From Akkermansiaceae bacterium (GTDB taxonomy: Bacteria; Verrucomicrobiota; Verrucomicrobiia; Verrucomicrobiales; Akkermansiaceae), in NCBI GenBank assembly GCA_029252325.1, contig JAQXBQ010000072.1, positions 1 through 33,457 on the forward strand: a stretch of 33,457 nucleotides of DNA. The letters are read 5' to 3'. This document shows positions 18,824 through 27,139 of the stretch, piece after piece. Each line of letters begins with the position of its first letter. Position 1 is the stretch's first letter. The translations under genes and the position numbers were made by a program. Below the pieces are notes generated by a model. The model had not been told where the DNA came from. It searched no databases and saw only the letters and a program-made list of their open reading frames with translations.

Positions 18824-20518
18824 ATGAAGACCGAAAGCATCCATAAATACCGTGCCTTTCCAGCGGTGGACCTGCCTGACAGAGAATGGCCTGATCGCAG
18901 CATCACAAGCGCCCCTGTATGGGCGAGCGTAGATTTGCGAGACGGCAACCAAGCTTTGCCTGTGCCCATGTCTATTGAGGAGAAGCTCGAGTTTTTTCAG
19001 CTCTTGTGTCGCATCGGTTTTAAGCAAATCGAAATTGGTTTTCCATCAGCCGCTGACACTGAATTTAATTTTTGCCGGCATCTCATAGATAACGACTTAA
19101 TTCCCGAGGATGTCACTATTCAGCTCTTGGTGCAGACACGTGAACATCTTATTCGCAGGTCTTTCGAAGCGATTAAAGGCGCTAAACAGGTCATCGTGCA
19201 CATTTATAATTCTACCTCGCCATTGCAGCGGCGAGTCACCTTTGGCAATGCCAGCCGTGAGGATATCAAGCAGCTTGCTATTGATGGGGCTAAGCTTGTT
19301 AAAGAATTAGCACCAACCATTCCAGAGACCGAAGTATTACTGCAATATTCTCCAGAATCATTTTCAGACACTGAGCTCGATTTTGCCCTCGAGTGTTGCA
19401 ATGCTGTTATCGATATCTGGCAGCCAAGCCCGGAGAAGAAGATGATCATCAATCTTCCTGATACTGTGCAGTGGGCTACACCTAACGTTCATGCAGATAT
19501 GATTGAGTGGATGAGTCGCAATCTTAATCGCAGAGATTCGCTGCTTGTGTCTTTGCACACACACAATGATCGAGGTACGGGCACTGCTGCCACTGAGCTT
19601 GGATTGATGGCTGGAGCGGATCGTGTCGAAGGTACGCTCTTTGGCAATGGTGAGCGCACAGGAAACCTCGATATTGCCAATGTGGCACTCAATATGAATA
19701 GCCATGGTATACAGACAGGGCTTGATTTTTCTGATTTGTCCGCCATCCGTGCCGTCTACGAACGAGTCACTCGCATGACTGTGCCTGAACGATATCCGTA
19801 TGCTGGAGAGCTTGTCTTTACCGCATTTTCTGGGTCGCACCAGGATGCTATCAAGAAGGGCTTAGATTTACGTGAGAAGGATCTGAAAAATGACCCAAAC
19901 ACGTCATGGGCAGTTCCATACCTGACAATTGATCCACAAGATATTGGGCGTTCTTACGAGGCAATCATTCGCATCAATTCACAGTCGGGTAAAGGGGGGG
20001 TTGCCTATGTGCTGGATCGTGAGCACGGCTTTGATTTACCAAAAACGATGCATCCAACGGTGGGCATGCTTGTCTATGCCTTGGCTGACGAACTCGGGAG
20101 AGAGCTTACACCAGATGAAATTCGGGATGTGTTTTTCGAGAAGTTTGTTAATCTGTCTGAGCCTATGTCTCTTTGTGATTACGAACTTGATCATCATGCA
20201 GGTAAGAAGGGTGAAGTGGCATGTCATGCTGATCTCGTATTAGAGGGCAAGTCACAAAAAATTAGCGGTTTGGGCAATGGCCCGATCAACGCTTTTGTTC
20301 AGGCACTGGAGCAAGTGGGCCTGAAAAACTTCACTCTTACCGATTATAGGTCACACGCTGTAAGTGGAGGCTCTGATGCCGATTCAGCAGCATATGTGCA
20401 GTTGCAAAGTAAGGATGATCAGAACTTGGTGTGGGGCTGTGGTGTCGATCCTTCGATTGAAATGGCGGGCCTTAAGGCACTTGTCTCCGCGGTTAATTTA
20501 CTTACTTCTAAGGACTAG
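18824..20518 (+). CDS. leuA: 2-isopropylmalate synthase (long type)
   Basis: First committed step of leucine synthesis: acetyl-CoA plus 2-oxoisovalerate to 2-isopropylmalate. The 564 residues and the opening HKYRAFPAVDLPDREWPDR are those of the long form, typified by actinobacterial and fungal enzymes. The catalytic LRDGNQAL is at residues 38-45, the metal-binding His245 and His247 are in LHTHNDRGTG, and GNGERTGN follows. The C-terminal LeuA dimer/allosteric domain is complete (SGLGNGPINAFVQALE, SDADSAAYVQLQ), so leucine feedback inhibition is expected. No leader peptide with leucine codons is visible upstream. No other leu gene adjoins it. The M50-like gene starts 12 bases after the stop and is probably co-transcribed. 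Confidence 0.97.
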   Translation: MKTESIHKYRAFPAVDLPDREWPDRSITSAPVWASVDLRDGNQALPVPMSIEEKLEFFQLLCRIGFKQIEIGFPSAADTEFNFCRHLIDNDLIPEDVTIQLLVQTREHLIRRSFEAIKGAKQVIVHIYNSTSPLQRRVTFGNASREDIKQLAIDGAKLVKELAPTIPETEVLLQYSPESFSDTELDFALECCNAVIDIWQPSPEKKMIINLPDTVQWATPNVHADMIEWMSRNLNRRDSLLVSLHTHNDRGTGTAATELGLMAGADRVEGTLFGNGERTGNLDIANVALNMNSHGIQTGLDFSDLSAIRAVYERVTRMTVPERYPYAGELVFTAFSGSHQDAIKKGLDLREKDLKNDPNTSWAVPYLTIDPQDIGRSYEAIIRINSQSGKGGVAYVLDREHGFDLPKTMHPTVGMLVYALADELGRELTPDEIRDVFFEKFVNLSEPMSLCDYELDHHAGKKGEVACHADLVLEGKSQKISGLGNGPINAFVQALEQVGLKNFTLTDYRSHAVSGGSDADSAAYVQLQSKDDQNLVWGCGVDPSIEMAGLKALVSAVNLLTSKD

Positions 20519-20530
20519 CTTAATTCGACT

Positions 20531-21160
20531 ATGATTCAATTTACACTCTTTGGTATCCCTGTGAGGGTAGAGCTTTGGTTTTGGGTGACGACGGCATTAA
20601 TAGGCGGTGCGCTGAATGCAACTAACCAAGAAGACATGCTCAGAACAGCGATGTTTATGCTGGCAGCATTTGTATCGGTGTTAGTACATGAAATGGGTCA
20701 CGCGCTAACGATCAAAAAGTTCAAACTACCCACCAATGTCGTTCTTACCTTCATGGGGGGGTATGCGACACATCCTCCCGGTGTTCTGACACGCAGAAGA
20801 TCTTTTTTTGTAACACTTGCTGGTCCAGCCGTGCAGTTTACGTTCGGTATTGCCGTGCTGTATCTTAAGAATTATTTGCCAGTTCAAGGAATGCAGATTG
20901 ATAGTTTTTTTGCCGGTCTGATATGGATTAGCCTAGCGTGGGCGATTTTCAACTGCCTGCCAATTTACCCCATGGATGGAGGTCAGATGCTTGCAGCGGT
21001 CCTCGGCCCTAGGCGAGCAACAGCACTTCACATAACGGGAATTGTCACGTCCGCGGCGATCGCTATTCTAGCGTTGAAATTTGGTCTGTATTTCATCGCC
21101 GTTTTTATGTGCATATTTGCCTATCAGAATTATCAATCCTATAAGCAGGTAAGCAGGTAA
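20531..21160 (+). CDS. M50-family (site-2 protease-like) membrane metalloprotease
   Basis: A 209-residue polytopic protein with about five or six TM helices. The zinc motif HEMGH (residues 53-57) is in a hydrophobic helix (VSVLVHEMGHALTIKKF). The third ligand, Asp149, is in LPIYPMDGGQML, equivalent to the family NxxPxxxLDG. No PDZ or CBS domain is present, so this is the short rhomboid-unrelated SpoIVFB/S2P-like type. The substrate is unknown. It follows leuA by 12 bases. The end of the gene has a short direct repeat (AAGCAGGT twice) encoding the last residues. Confidence 0.88.
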   Translation: MIQFTLFGIPVRVELWFWVTTALIGGALNATNQEDMLRTAMFMLAAFVSVLVHEMGHALTIKKFKLPTNVVLTFMGGYATHPPGVLTRRRSFFVTLAGPAVQFTFGIAVLYLKNYLPVQGMQIDSFFAGLIWISLAWAIFNCLPIYPMDGGQMLAAVLGPRRATALHITGIVTSAAIAILALKFGLYFIAVFMCIFAYQNYQSYKQVSR

Positions 21161-21168
21161 GCGACCAG

Positions 21169-21188
21169 AAGTAGCTTGCTCGCTACTT
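21169..21188. repeat. Perfect 7-bp hairpin after the M50 gene
   Basis: AAGTAGC, six bases, GCTACTT, starting nine bases after the M50 stop. No T tract follows, so it is not a canonical intrinsic terminator. It may be an mRNA 3'-end stabiliser between this gene and the next one. Confidence 0.5.
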
Positions 21189-21233
21189 GACGATAGTCCT
21201 TGGAAAATAATTTGAGTTAATTAGTCTCAGGCT

Positions 21234-21758
21234 ATGGAAACATTTATGCTTATCGTGTCAGAGCCTTTCACTTGGGGGCTTGTCGTTGGGCTGTTTCTTT
21301 TGGCTATGGTTTGGCGCCTGATGCGTAAGGATATCGTCACGTTGCGTAGCGAAAAGAAGCGCCTTCAGCAGGAAGGCGAAGAACTGCAGGGCCACCTCAA
21401 TACGCAGCTTAAAATAAATGCGAAGGGTAACGATCAGCTTGAGGTCGATCTCAGGGAGTTGCGTGAGCAGAATGAAAATTTAAGATCCAACTTGAATGTC
21501 GCTAAGCAGAAGCCGGGAAGAGCTGAGCTTCGTCACCTTCATTTGATGGAAAATGCCGTGAGTGTGATGCGCGAGCAAGCGCCTGGATTTGCCCCGGCTT
21601 GGGAAAAGGCGATGCGTGATGCGGAAGCCGCAGAACTCGCGGCGGAGAGTGGCTTGAAGAAGCTAATGCGTAAAGTTCTCCCCACTGGTAAATCAGCACC
21701 AGCTATTGGCACTAAAGACGCAGTCGATGGCGACGCTCAAACCAAGGATATAGAATAA
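21234..21758 (+). CDS. TM plus coiled-coil protein of unknown function
   Basis: A 174-residue protein with an N-terminal TM helix (about residues 13-27, WGLVVGLFLLAMVWRLM). A long charged coiled coil follows (about 30-95: LRSEKKRLQQEGEELQGHL, then DLRELREQNENLRSNL). A helical Ala/Glu-rich segment (FAPAWEKAMRDAEAAELAAE) and a polar tail end the protein. It most likely projects a cytoplasmic coiled coil from the inner membrane. It is not recognised as a specific family. It lies between the M50 gene and argG on the same strand, with gaps of 73 and 155 bases, and has no visible enzymatic motif. Confidence 0.72.
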   Translation: METFMLIVSEPFTWGLVVGLFLLAMVWRLMRKDIVTLRSEKKRLQQEGEELQGHLNTQLKINAKGNDQLEVDLRELREQNENLRSNLNVAKQKPGRAELRHLHLMENAVSVMREQAPGFAPAWEKAMRDAEAAELAAESGLKKLMRKVLPTGKSAPAIGTKDAVDGDAQTKDIE

Positions 21759-21913
21759 ATAGAGCCACGTTGCACCCGATGGCTATCTTGACTCTTGTCT
21801 CTTGGAGTCGATTGTGCTTTTCTGCGCCCGTCTCGTTGGCATTGCTATCATGGCAGACGAGTCTATTTTTGTCGTAATTCTAATCACTAGCCCAGCTATC
21901 ACTAAATATCGTT

Positions 21914-23197
21914 ATGAAAATCGTCGTCGCATATTCCGGAGGTTTAGATACCTCAGTTCTTCTTCTTTGGCTCAAAGAGAAATATAATGCTGAAATTATC
22001 GCTTACTGTGCAGATGTTGGTCAGGGTGAGGAGCTGGACGGTCTCGAAGAGAAAGCTTTGAGCACTGGAGCAAGTAAGTGCTATATTGGCGACCTCAAGG
22101 AAGAGTTCGCCGCTGATTACATTTACCCCATGTTTCAGGCTAATGCTCTCTATGAGGGCCGCTATTTATTAGGAACATCGATTGCGCGCCCTTGTATTTC
22201 GAAGGGCATGGTTGATGTGGCGATCAAGGAGGGCGCCGATGCCATTGCTCACGGTGCAACGGGTAAAGGAAACGACCAGGTCCGATTTGAACTTTCTGTG
22301 GCCGCTCTTGCTCCTGATCTGAAGATGATTGCTCCATGGCGTGATGCTGAGTTCCGAGCTGAATTCCCAGGTCGTTCAGAGATGATCGCCTACTGCGAAG
22401 AACACGGCATCGATGTCACAGCATCGAAAAAGAAACCATACTCGATGGATCGTAATTTATTGCACATCTCATTCGAGGCAGGGGCGCTCGAAGACACATG
22501 GTATGACGCAACGGGCGAGGCTGATCGTGATATGTATGTGCTTTCAGTTTCTCCTGAGGAGGCACCAGACACGCCTGAGTATGTCGAGTTTTTGTTCGAG
22601 AAAGGTGATATTGTGGGTCTCAAATACGACGGGATCGATCAAATCATCTCCGACCTCGGTGACTTCAAAGTCGAAGGCGAAAAAGACGGTTACACCCTGC
22701 TCAGCCCATACGGCGTGATGCGGGTGCTTAATTTCCTGGGTGGTAAGCATGGTATCGGCCGCGTTGATATTGTTGAAAACCGTTTTGTTGGGATGAAATC
22801 TCGTGGTGTTTACGAGACCCCCGGTGGGACCATCATTTTGGCGGCTCACCGAGATCTTGAGACGCTGACGGTAGATCGTGAGGCACAGTATGTGCGCGAC
22901 AGTCTGATCACTAAGTATTCCCAATTGGTTTACAATGGATTCTGGTTCGCTCCAGAGCGTGATGCTATTCAGGCATTGGTCACGGAGACACAAAAGACGG
23001 TATCCGGTGAGGTAAGGCTTAAGCTCTACAAAGGGAACTGCATGCAGGCTGGTCGTCGCTCGCCATTCACACTCTATTCTGAGGATGTAGCGACGATGGA
23101 GGGCGGTGCTGAGGAGGCATACAACCAAGATGATGCAACTGGCTTCATCGCGTTGAATGCTCTCCGTCTTAAGGCAAGCGCCCGTCAGGGTGAGTAA
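21914..23197 (+). CDS. argG: Argininosuccinate synthase
   Basis: Joins citrulline and aspartate with ATP in arginine synthesis. The N-terminal PP-loop [12 protein letters not shown] (SGGLDTS at residues 8-14) binds ATP. The signature stretches [17 protein letters not shown] and [15 protein letters not shown] follow. The 427 residues are slightly longer than the about 400-residue E. coli-unrelated main bacterial type, owing to the C-terminus ([20 protein letters not shown]). No ARG box is evident in the 155-base upstream gap, though that gap contains imperfect inverted repeats around 21829-21864. The globin gene follows after 44 bases. Confidence 0.97.
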   Translation: MKIVVAYSGGLDTSVLLLWLKEKYNAEIIAYCADVGQGEELDGLEEKALSTGASKCYIGDLKEEFAADYIYPMFQANALYEGRYLLGTSIARPCISKGMVDVAIKEGADAIAHGATGKGNDQVRFELSVAALAPDLKMIAPWRDAEFRAEFPGRSEMIAYCEEHGIDVTASKKKPYSMDRNLLHISFEAGALEDTWYDATGEADRDMYVLSVSPEEAPDTPEYVEFLFEKGDIVGLKYDGIDQIISDLGDFKVEGEKDGYTLLSPYGVMRVLNFLGGKHGIGRVDIVENRFVGMKSRGVYETPGGTIILAAHRDLETLTVDREAQYVRDSLITKYSQLVYNGFWFAPERDAIQALVTETQKTVSGEVRLKLYKGNCMQAGRRSPFTLYSEDVATMEGGAEEAYNQDDATGFIALNALRLKASARQGE

Positions 23198-23241
23198 TGT
23201 CCATAGTCTCTTTTTAACCAGATCCTTATTAATAAACTGCC

Positions 23242-23619
23242 ATGGATGAAGCCGTTATTTACACCATTCTCGGTGAAGTTGGATTCACCAAGATGGTGGC
23301 CGCATTTTACCGAAGAATTAAGGAAGATGATTTGATCGGGCCGATGTATCCAGAGGAGGATTTGGTCGGTGCTGAAGAGCGTTTGCGCGATTTTTTGCTG
23401 TTTCGTTTTGGTAATGATCCCCGTTACCAAGAGAAGCGAGGTCACCCTCGGTTGCGAATGCGTCACGCTCCTTTTTCTATTGGTGAAGCAGAAGCAGTGC
23501 GTTGGCTCGAATTGATGGATGAAGCTATGGATGAAACAAAGGTCCCCAAGTCCATTAAGCTAGAGCTCAATTCTTTCTTCACGATGGTCGCTCATAATAT
23601 GCGCAATAAGTCGGAATAA
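23242..23619 (+). CDS. Group II truncated haemoglobin
   Basis: A 125-residue 2/2-fold globin of group II (TrHbO/GlbO-like). The sequence shows Tyr23 at B10 (AAFYRRI), the proximal His75 at F8 in RMRHAPFSIG and Trp88 at G8 in RWLELM. GHPRLRMRHAPF is the group II signature. Such proteins bind O2 and other small ligands; proposed roles include oxygen delivery, peroxide chemistry and NO or sulfide handling. It follows argG closely and may share its transcript, ending at the strong terminator near 23985. The link to argG is probably only positional. Confidence 0.93.
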   Translation: MDEAVIYTILGEVGFTKMVAAFYRRIKEDDLIGPMYPEEDLVGAEERLRDFLLFRFGNDPRYQEKRGHPRLRMRHAPFSIGEAEAVRWLELMDEAMDETKVPKSIKLELNSFFTMVAHNMRNKSE

Positions 23620-23645
23620 AAAGAGATCTGGCAACTCATAAAGAT

Positions 23646-23933
23646 ATGAACAGTATATGGATTTTTATTGGTCTGTATTTTTCTCTGCAGCTTTGGATTC
23701 TTCCTGCCTGCGGTATTCCGACATGAATGTCTGGAAGAAATTCTCCGGGTGAGAATAAAAGCAAGCCAGTAGAGGCAAGCGGTGAGGCCAAAACTTCAAA
23801 AACGCTAGATGAGACAGAGCCATCTAGCATTAAGAGCTCAGCTACTGTTACTCCACCTCAATTAGCGGGTGAGATCGAACAAGATGAGCCTATCAACAAG
23901 GATAAAGTGCACGATCGAGATCAGGCTCAATAG
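23646..23933 (+). pseudogene. Small lipoprotein gene split by an in-frame TGA
   Basis: From the ATG at 23646 the frame encodes MNSIWIFIGLYFSLQLWILP followed by ACGIPT, a lipoprotein signal with lipobox LPAC. It is then stopped by TGA at 23724-23726. The same frame resumes immediately at an ATG (23727) and runs 68 residues (SGRNSPGENKSK onward), polar and rich in E, K, S, P and D, like a periplasmic lipoprotein tail, to the stop at 23933. Removing the single TGA gives a normal lipoprotein of about 95 residues. Possible explanations are a nonsense mutation, a sequencing error, or stop-codon readthrough or restart at the adjacent ATG. The family is not recognised. It follows the globin gene by 26 bases. 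Confidence 0.55.
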
Positions 23934-23970
23934 CTCTGAACTTATCCATAATTCTTAGATAAAGAGCGCA

Positions 23971-24003
23971 AAAAAGGGGCTTCCTTGTGAGGAGCCCCTT
24001 TTT
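23971..24003. terminator. Strong bidirectional terminator
   Basis: AAAAAGGGGCTTCC pairs with GGAGCCCCTTTTT (one bulged T) around a TTGTGA loop. The A tract on one side and T tract on the other make it work on both strands. It sits between the convergent globin/lipoprotein transcript and hpf, 19 bases from the hpf stop. Confidence 0.92.
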
Positions 24004-24022
24004 GGTGGTTTGGGTGAGACGC

Positions 24023-24616
24023 TTAAGGCTCAATGATAGCGTAATCGCCATCTTTACGACGATAGAGGATTTGGAGCACATCACGGCGTTCGTTGTTGTA
24101 GACGATAAATGGCTTGTCCGAGAGCTCGAGCTCCATGATGGCCTCTTCCTTGAGTAAGGTTCTAAGGCGGTATGATTCGCGGTGAATGATCATCGGCTCA
24201 GGATCAGCTTCTGGCTCTTCGACTGCTGGAATATCATCTAGAATACTTGATGAGAATATTTTCTCATCAAGGTGACGTATGGTATCCTTTCTTCTGTTAG
24301 GTCTATGCTTTCTGAGTAAGCGGGTCTTGTGCTTGCGCATGCGACGAGCAATTTTATCAATCGTCTCATCAATGGCGGCATACATGTCCTTGCTCTCAGA
24401 TGAGGCATCAATGACGATATGGTTGGCGCAGAAGAGAATGATTTCAGCATGATGGCGGTTTTTGTGTGCATCGAGGATAGCCTTGGCTTCGATGATTTTT
24501 GGGTAATCCAGGTGTAAACCTTGAATTTTTTTGGTGGCGTAATCGCGTAGGGCATCAGTGATTTCCTCGTGACGTACGGTAACCGTAATTTGCGTATTAG
24601 CATTAGCTGATTGCAT
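24023..24616 (-). CDS. hpf: Ribosome hibernation-promoting factor, long form
   Basis: Binds the 30S decoding centre and promotes inactive 100S ribosome dimers in slow growth. The N-terminal S30AE domain (residues 1-100) shows ITVTVRHEEITDALRDYATKK and AKAILDAHKNRHHAEIIL. The C-terminal dimerisation domain ends in LSDKPFIVYNNERRDVLQIL and YRRKDGDYAIIEP, defining the long form. The frame is open to 24652, but the ATG at 24616 has a good AAAGGA ribosome binding site about 10 bases upstream and starts at MQSANANTQITV, so I use it (197 residues). It is the last gene of the coaX-to-hpf run, 59 bases after lptB, matching the lptB-rpoN-hpf order of enterobacteria but without rpoN. Confidence 0.94.
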   Translation of the reverse strand: MQSANANTQITVTVRHEEITDALRDYATKKIQGLHLDYPKIIEAKAILDAHKNRHHAEIILFCANHIVIDASSESKDMYAAIDETIDKIARRMRKHKTRLLRKHRPNRRKDTIRHLDEKIFSSSILDDIPAVEEPEADPEPMIIHRESYRLRTLLKEEAIMELELSDKPFIVYNNERRDVLQILYRRKDGDYAIIEP

Positions 24617-24675
24617 CTTGTTGTTTCCTTTCTTGTTTATGTTATGTAGCACTAGGCTACGAAGTAATGATTTTT

Positions 24676-25512
24676 TTAGAGCACAAAATCCTCGCCGAGG
24701 TAGTGTTTACGGGCGAGTGGATTGTCGGCAATATCTTTTGCCTCGCCTTCCAGAATGAGTTGTCCTTCATGAAGTAGGTAGGCGTGATCGGTAATGTGCA
24801 GAGTTTCACGGACATTGTGGTCAGTGATTAAAATAGAGAGTCCATCTTGATCGCGTAAATCTCTGACAATGGTTTGAATGTCCCCAACAGCAATCGGATC
24901 AACTCCACTGAAGGGCTCATCAAGCATGAGTAGTGTTGGGTCAGTGCATAGCGAGCGGGCAATAGTGAGGCGGCGTTTCTCACCCCCAGAAAGGGATAAG
25001 GCTTCAGACTTACGAAGCTTGGAAATATTGAAGCGCTCGAGTAGCTGGTCGGCACGATGGTGGCGTTCTTTACGGCTCAGGTCTTTCCGGGTTTCGAGAA
25101 CAGCGAGGAGATTTTCAATTACACTGAGATTGCGAAAGATAGATTCTTCTTGGGGGAGGTAGCCCATGCCTAATCTGGCGCGTTTGTGCATCGGGAGCGT
25201 CGAAATATCATTGCCCGAAAAATGCACAACGCCGGTGTCTGCTGGAATAAGACCAGCGATCATATAAAAACTGGTGGTCTTACCGGCGCCGTTTGGGCCG
25301 AGTAAGCCAACAATTTCGCCCTCACGTACACTCAGGTTGACGTCGTTGACCACAGTGCGACCAGCATAAGATTTCATTAAGCCACGAGCCTCAAGTAGGG
25401 TGGGTGAGTTGCGGCGCGCTGCTGTGTCTAGGTGTAGTGTAGTATGATCTGACGGTGGAGCCAGTGCTGGCGATTTTTCTGCCGGTAACTCGTTTGACAT
25501 AATTTCTGACAT
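24676..25512 (-). CDS. lptB: LPS export ABC transporter ATP-binding protein
   Basis: ATPase of the LptB2FGC complex that extracts LPS from the inner membrane. Walker A is GPNGAGKTT (residues 72-80), the Q loop lies in GYLPQEESIFRNLSV, the signature is LSGGEKRR, Walker B is LLMLDEPFSGVDP and the switch His is in ITDHNVRET. GYLPQEESIFRNLSVIENL is diagnostic of LptB. The 278 residues include about 38 extra N-terminal residues with no fold signal (Pro/Ala-rich), longer than E. coli LptB (241). A second ATG four codons in (residue 5) may be the real start. An AGGG precedes the first. It lies 40 bases after lptA. Confidence 0.96.
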   Translation of the reverse strand: MSEIMSNELPAEKSPALAPPSDHTTLHLDTAARRNSPTLLEARGLMKSYAGRTVVNDVNLSVREGEIVGLLGPNGAGKTTSFYMIAGLIPADTGVVHFSGNDISTLPMHKRARLGMGYLPQEESIFRNLSVIENLLAVLETRKDLSRKERHHRADQLLERFNISKLRKSEALSLSGGEKRRLTIARSLCTDPTLLMLDEPFSGVDPIAVGDIQTIVRDLRDQDGLSILITDHNVRETLHITDHAYLLHEGQLILEGEAKDIADNPLARKHYLGEDFVL

Positions 25513-25552
25513 ATTCCCTAATTTAATATAGCGAGATTCTTTCTAGCGAGAA

Positions 25553-26458
25553 TTATTTTTTGGGGACGGCTTGCATGACCCATTTTCCCTGACTGGTAAT
25601 GATGCTCTCGATATCTTTGTCTCTCATGATGAGCCTAATCCATTGGCCGTCTTCCGCGGCCTGCAGGTATTCGTTAGCACTTTGTTGCAGTGTTGGGCGC
25701 CCACCTTTAAGTATCATTTCACCAGTTTTTGCATTGTAGCTGGCAGTGTTGCCTGACGCAAGAAAGGATTGGCCATCGTTGTTTTCACCCGTAATTCTCA
25801 CGTTTCCTGAGGCGATGATTTCTTTGAGGTCTCCTCGGCTTGAGAAGCTATTGGCTGATTGATCGGCTTGATTTTTTTGCGTAACGTCGGTTTTTTTCGC
25901 TGACGTGTTCTGTTTCTTTTTTTTAGGTTTATTATTGAATAAGATTTTGAGTTCATCATCGCATCTCAGCTTGAACGCTGAGTTGGACTCATCAAGTCTG
26001 ATGTTTTTGAGATAAGTCAGAATACCGTTTTCGTTATCAAAATAAATACCGCCATCACACTTTATTTTGATAGTGGCTGGCTCTTCCTCGGTGTCGGCTT
26101 TCTTATTATCGGCCGTTTCTTTTTTTGAAGCTGGGGGAGGTGTTTGATTTGGTTTTGCTGATGAGCCTTTGTTGGCCTGTTGCGCTTGATTGCTACGCTT
26201 GAGGAAAGAGCGCATTTTTTTGTCGGCAACAGCGGACTGTTCATCGCTCTGCTTGATGGTGGTCTCTACATTTTTTTGGCGCTGGTTATGGCTATCAGTA
26301 TTAGTGGTCGATAGGCTGTCAATTTGTTTGAGTTTGTTATCTGAAGGGGATGCTGGTGGAGCTGCCGTCGAAAATGGTGATTGAACGATTAATAGCACAA
26401 TCATAACCGCTGCAGGAGGTATCCATTTGGTTGTTGTAGTTAAGCGGTAGTATTGCAT
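25553..26458 (-). CDS. lptA: LptA/OstA-like periplasmic LPS transport protein
   Basis: The periplasmic bridge protein that carries LPS between membranes. A signal peptide (about residues 1-32: a basic start, then PPAAVMIVLLIVQSPFSTAA) precedes a long low-complexity segment rich in Q, S, N and K (about 35-130). The OstA domain follows (about 130-300), with IKIKCDGGIYFDNENGILTY, LKEIIASGNVRITGEN and FLASGNTASYNAKTGEMILK, whose repeated GNV/GNT-strand pattern is typical of the LptA beta-jellyroll. At 301 residues it is much longer than E. coli LptA (185) because of the linker and a Lys-rich insertion. The position between lptC and lptB supports the call. Confidence 0.86.
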   Translation of the reverse strand: MQYYRLTTTTKWIPPAAVMIVLLIVQSPFSTAAPPASPSDNKLKQIDSLSTTNTDSHNQRQKNVETTIKQSDEQSAVADKKMRSFLKRSNQAQQANKGSSAKPNQTPPPASKKETADNKKADTEEEPATIKIKCDGGIYFDNENGILTYLKNIRLDESNSAFKLRCDDELKILFNNKPKKKKQNTSAKKTDVTQKNQADQSANSFSSRGDLKEIIASGNVRITGENNDGQSFLASGNTASYNAKTGEMILKGGRPTLQQSANEYLQAAEDGQWIRLIMRDKDIESIITSQGKWVMQAVPKK

Positions 26459-26504
26459 GGGTTGTGGTAAAAAAAGAGTGTTGTTCAGCCGAAGTTACTG
26501 AAGG

Positions 26505-27071
26505 TTATCGTTGGCTTTCTGGGACAGGTTTTGATTTGAGGTAAAAAAGCGAGGCTGCCGGGCCGATAATGAAGCCTTGCCCAGTATTGATATCGTAGAC
26601 CATGCCTGCGCCTGATGTTTGAAAGTCTTTACCGCTGATGTATATAGCTTCTTCGGCTTTAAGAATTGCATCGTTTTCCTTGTAGGTAGCCCGTTTGACT
26701 TTCGTGCGAGCCTGAATGTCACCGTTTTCGTCGTATAATTCTAGGGACACGTCACGTGCTTCAACAGTGTTGCCTTTAATGATTTCCATTCTGTCTGCAT
26801 GAAGGAGCGACAAGGGCTTAAAGTTTTCGTCGTAGCGAGGGAGTCTTACTTGCCTCAGAACAGTATCGCTATGCATTTGTCCTAACAGGGAGAGGCTTGA
26901 TTTCTTTTTCTTTGGCTTCGATTGTGAGCTTAAATTCGTAGCTTTGGCTTCAATCTTGTTGGGCTCCTTCTCAGTTTGACTGAGTGAAGAAGTTTGTGTT
27001 TGTTTGCCGTTTTTACATGCGACAAGCGCAAAAATTGTCATGACAACCACGAAACATGGCCGAAGGGCCAA
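26505..27071 (-). CDS. lptC: LptC-like lipoprotein, LPS export component
   Basis: A 188-residue protein with a lipoprotein-type signal (PCFVVVMTIFALVAC, lipobox LVAC at Cys19). A polar linker and a beta-jellyroll-like domain follow (LLHADRMEIIKGNTVEARDV, ENGDIQARTKVKRATY, FQTSGAGMVYDINTGQGFI). LptC is normally anchored by a TM helix, so lipid anchoring is a variation. The start is TTG at 27071: the frame is open further upstream but has no ATG, and the first internal ATG would cut the signal peptide. The assignment rests on domain pattern and on the kdsA-lptA-lptB context, so it is somewhat less certain than its neighbours. Confidence 0.78.
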   Translation of the reverse strand: MALRPCFVVVMTIFALVACKNGKQTQTSSLSQTEKEPNKIEAKATNLSSQSKPKKKKSSLSLLGQMHSDTVLRQVRLPRYDENFKPLSLLHADRMEIIKGNTVEARDVSLELYDENGDIQARTKVKRATYKENDAILKAEEAIYISGKDFQTSGAGMVYDINTGQGFIIGPAASLFYLKSKPVPESQR

Positions 27072-27139
27072 GTTGGCTGAGCTATGGTGATGACGGAAGG
27101 TTTTCGTAATGGTGATCTGTAGAATTGAGAACGTATCAC

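Noticed and set aside
19364-19840. A 158-codon open frame antisense to leuA
   Set aside because: It is fully inside leuA, reads as low-quality protein and has no supporting start context.
21829-21864. A riboswitch or attenuator before argG
   Set aside because: Imperfect inverted repeats are visible but they do not form a convincing stem followed by a clean T run, and no known class is recognised.
22544-23128. A 194-codon open frame antisense to argG
   Set aside because: It lies wholly within the conserved argG coding region and its composition is that of an antisense shadow, with no recognisable domain or signal.
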